A stretch of DNA of 64,000 nucleotides, from assembly GCF_001693275.1 (NCBI RefSeq), contig NZ_CP016477.1:62001-126000 (forward strand). Direction: 5' to 3'. Positions 62,712-64,000 of this stretch are shown piece by piece. Made by a program: the position numbers and the translations under genes. The DNA comes from Picosynechococcus sp. PCC 7117. Lineage in GTDB: Bacteria; Cyanobacteriota; Cyanobacteriia; Cyanobacteriales; MRBY01. The number at the start of each line of letters is the position of its first letter. Position 1 is the first letter of the stretch. Below the pieces are notes generated by a model. The model was given only the letters and a program-made list of their open reading frames with translations. It was not told the DNA's origin and did not search any database.

Positions 62712-63890
62712 TTAGCTCGTCGATAACCGTTGCACCGCTGCTCCTCCCAATAAATTATCGGCTTCCTGGAGGTACTGGAGAATGTGTTTGCGGTGGGGAC
62801 TAAGGCGTAATACGTTGCGTAGATCTACCTCCGTTAAGCGGTCGGCTTTTTGGCCAGGAAACCAGTGGCCGCCGTTGCCCATCAGGTTGTAGCGGGCTTT
62901 GCCGTATTCAATCATGTCGTAGGCGATCGCCAAATTTCTGAGCCAGAGAATGACGGGGATATTAATCTGGTGCGGGGTTTGGTCGTAGGTCGGCAGGCCC
63001 ACTTGCCAGGTCTTGGCCCAATCTTCTCCCAGGGAGGCGATCGCCTGATTTTCCAGTCGCGCGAGAATATCTGGCAAAATTTCATCGGCCCGCCCCAGCA
63101 GAGGGAGGGTTTCTAGGTGCTGATCAAAATCTGACGGACGCGCCGCCCCCACACTCAAAGTATGGATCTGGGGATGGGACAAACAAAATAAATCGTTAAA
63201 CACCATTGGATGCAACGGCCTGCAGAGATCGACTAGCTTTTGGGGTGGATTGTAAAGATGTCCCCCCTTATCTGATGGGCTAATGATAAATACCCCCATA
63301 TCCTGCTGCGTTGCTGCTTCGATGGCCCGCCAATTGTCCTGATTAATCCAATACCAGTGCAGATTCACATAATCCATCGCCCCCGTTTCGATGGTTTTCA
63401 CAATCAAATCCGTCGAACCATGGGTCGAAAAACCAATGTGACGAATCCGTCCCGCCCGCTGCAATTCCTGGGCGACTTCTAAACAACCCCGTTCAAAGGT
63501 GAACTTAAATATTTCCTCGTTATTAATGCCGTGGATACCAAATAAATCCACATAATCCAGTTGCAAATAATTGAGGGATTTTTCAATTTCGCGCCGAAAT
63601 GCCTGGGGATCAGCCTTTGGGGAAACCTTTGTTTGGATAATGAGATCTTCTCGTTTAAATTGCGATAAGACCCACCCAAGTTGCATTTCTGACGTGCCGT
63701 ACCCACGCGCCGTTTCGATGTGGTTAATGCCCAGCTCAAGCGATCGCCGAATCGTTGCCGCTAGATTTTTTTGGTTGTCAGCAGGAATTTTCGCGGGGTC
63801 TTGATCCTGCCACTTAAACTGATAGCGCATCCCGCCACAGGAAAAAACAGGCATTTGCAGTTCGGTGCGACCAAAGCGACGATATTGCAT
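62712..63890 (-). CDS. Aldo/keto reductase family protein (COG1453-like)
   Basis: 392 residues from the ATG at 63890 (an ATG nine bases upstream is possible). The NADPH-dependent TIM barrel has IETARGYGTSE with the catalytic Tyr, LDYVDLFGIHGI and RIRHIGFSTHGS. The C-terminal about 130 residues extend beyond standard AKRs, as in COG1453 proteins, but no 4Fe-4S cysteine cluster is seen. Converges on the GH57 gene. Substrate unknown. Confidence 0.86.
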   Translation of the reverse strand: MQYRRFGRTELQMPVFSCGGMRYQFKWQDQDPAKIPADNQKNLAATIRRSLELGINHIETARGYGTSEMQLGWVLSQFKREDLIIQTKVSPKADPQAFRREIEKSLNYLQLDYVDLFGIHGINNEEIFKFTFERGCLEVAQELQRAGRIRHIGFSTHGSTDLIVKTIETGAMDYVNLHWYWINQDNWRAIEAATQQDMGVFIISPSDKGGHLYNPPQKLVDLCRPLHPMVFNDLFCLSHPQIHTLSVGAARPSDFDQHLETLPLLGRADEILPDILARLENQAIASLGEDWAKTWQVGLPTYDQTPHQINIPVILWLRNLAIAYDMIEYGKARYNLMGNGGHWFPGQKADRLTEVDLRNVLRLSPHRKHILQYLQEADNLLGGAAVQRLSTS

Positions 63891-64000
63891 AGATCTCAAG
63901 CGTATTTCTTAACTTCTATTGGGAGGTATTCAGAAAAAACATTATAACGAAGAAAAAATCTCGTCCCTAAGCGGCAAAGGCTGTTCTGCCTCTGACAAAA

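Overview
The window is a typical cyanobacterial chromosome segment. Evidence seen directly: the HIP1 palindrome GCGATCGC recurs throughout; photosynthesis-linked genes are present (psbV, ycf54, an NDH-1 assembly CRR7-like protein, the NADP-type gap2, glgC); and several genes belong to cyanobacteria-typical families (DUF4327, KGK, UPF0182, PCP-reductase-like, TIGR03643). Gene content and moderate GC suggest a unicellular marine or euryhaline Synechococcus of the PCC 7002 (Picosynechococcus) type. That placement is inference from memory and was not checked by a search.

Layout. 1-4.1 kb: a cupin gene cut by the window edge, an intact IS1-family insertion sequence sitting against the accD stop codon, accD, a Nudix hydrolase and rnc. 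4.2-11.2 kb: a secreted protein, a UPF0182 membrane protein, a secreted 5'-nucleotidase, a CRR7-like protein and SelO. 11.2-15.5 kb: an unusual AT-rich operon on the minus strand, made of a large dynamin-like GTPase, four divergent KGK-type small proteins that all end in SPLDDIRQ, and an HNH nuclease-like protein joined by a TAATG overlap. This is the strongest candidate for an undescribed system. 15.7-18.4 kb: a PCP-reductase-like mini-protein and the lipid A genes fabZ-lpxA-lpxB.

18.5-23.05 kb is an accessory island. It has a DEDD (IS110/Piv-type) recombinase with a structured non-coding leader, a start-less ORF fragment, and a five-gene plus-strand cassette with a GH24 endolysin and a holin-like protein but no capsid, terminase or conventional integrase. 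23.1-28.2 kb: TIGR03643, rbgA, eno, rbfA and a GH3 hydrolase. 28.3-33.1 kb: tandem DUF4327 genes, a phasin-like protein, a voltage-gated-type K+ channel with a C-terminal zinc ribbon next to a metallochaperone, a peptidoglycan-binding protein and a catalytically degenerate M16 peptidase.

33.2-43.7 kb: birA, an SDR, msrP, an MFS transporter, small membrane or hypothetical genes, a Uma2 protein, a probable pdxJ-ycf54-SPOR-like-thrB operon, glgC and rimI. 43.9-53 kb: a secreted repeat-poor protein, lysA, cdaA-uppS, tRNA-Asp with a near-consensus promoter, a pseudo-orthocaspase, ebfC and murC-murB. 53.3-63.9 kb: gap2, a hypothetical gene preceded by a CIRCE-like operator, mtnP, a peroxiredoxin, pyruvate dehydrogenase E2, psbV, a sirohydrochlorin chelatase-like protein, a zinc-ribbon protein, a GH57 enzyme and an aldo/keto reductase.

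Most genes are housekeeping (fatty acid and lipid A synthesis, cell wall, glycolysis/Calvin cycle, ribosome maturation, photosystem II). The accessory interest is concentrated at 0.75-1.55, 11.2-15.5 and 18.5-23.05 kb. I saw no CRISPR array and no rRNA operon.
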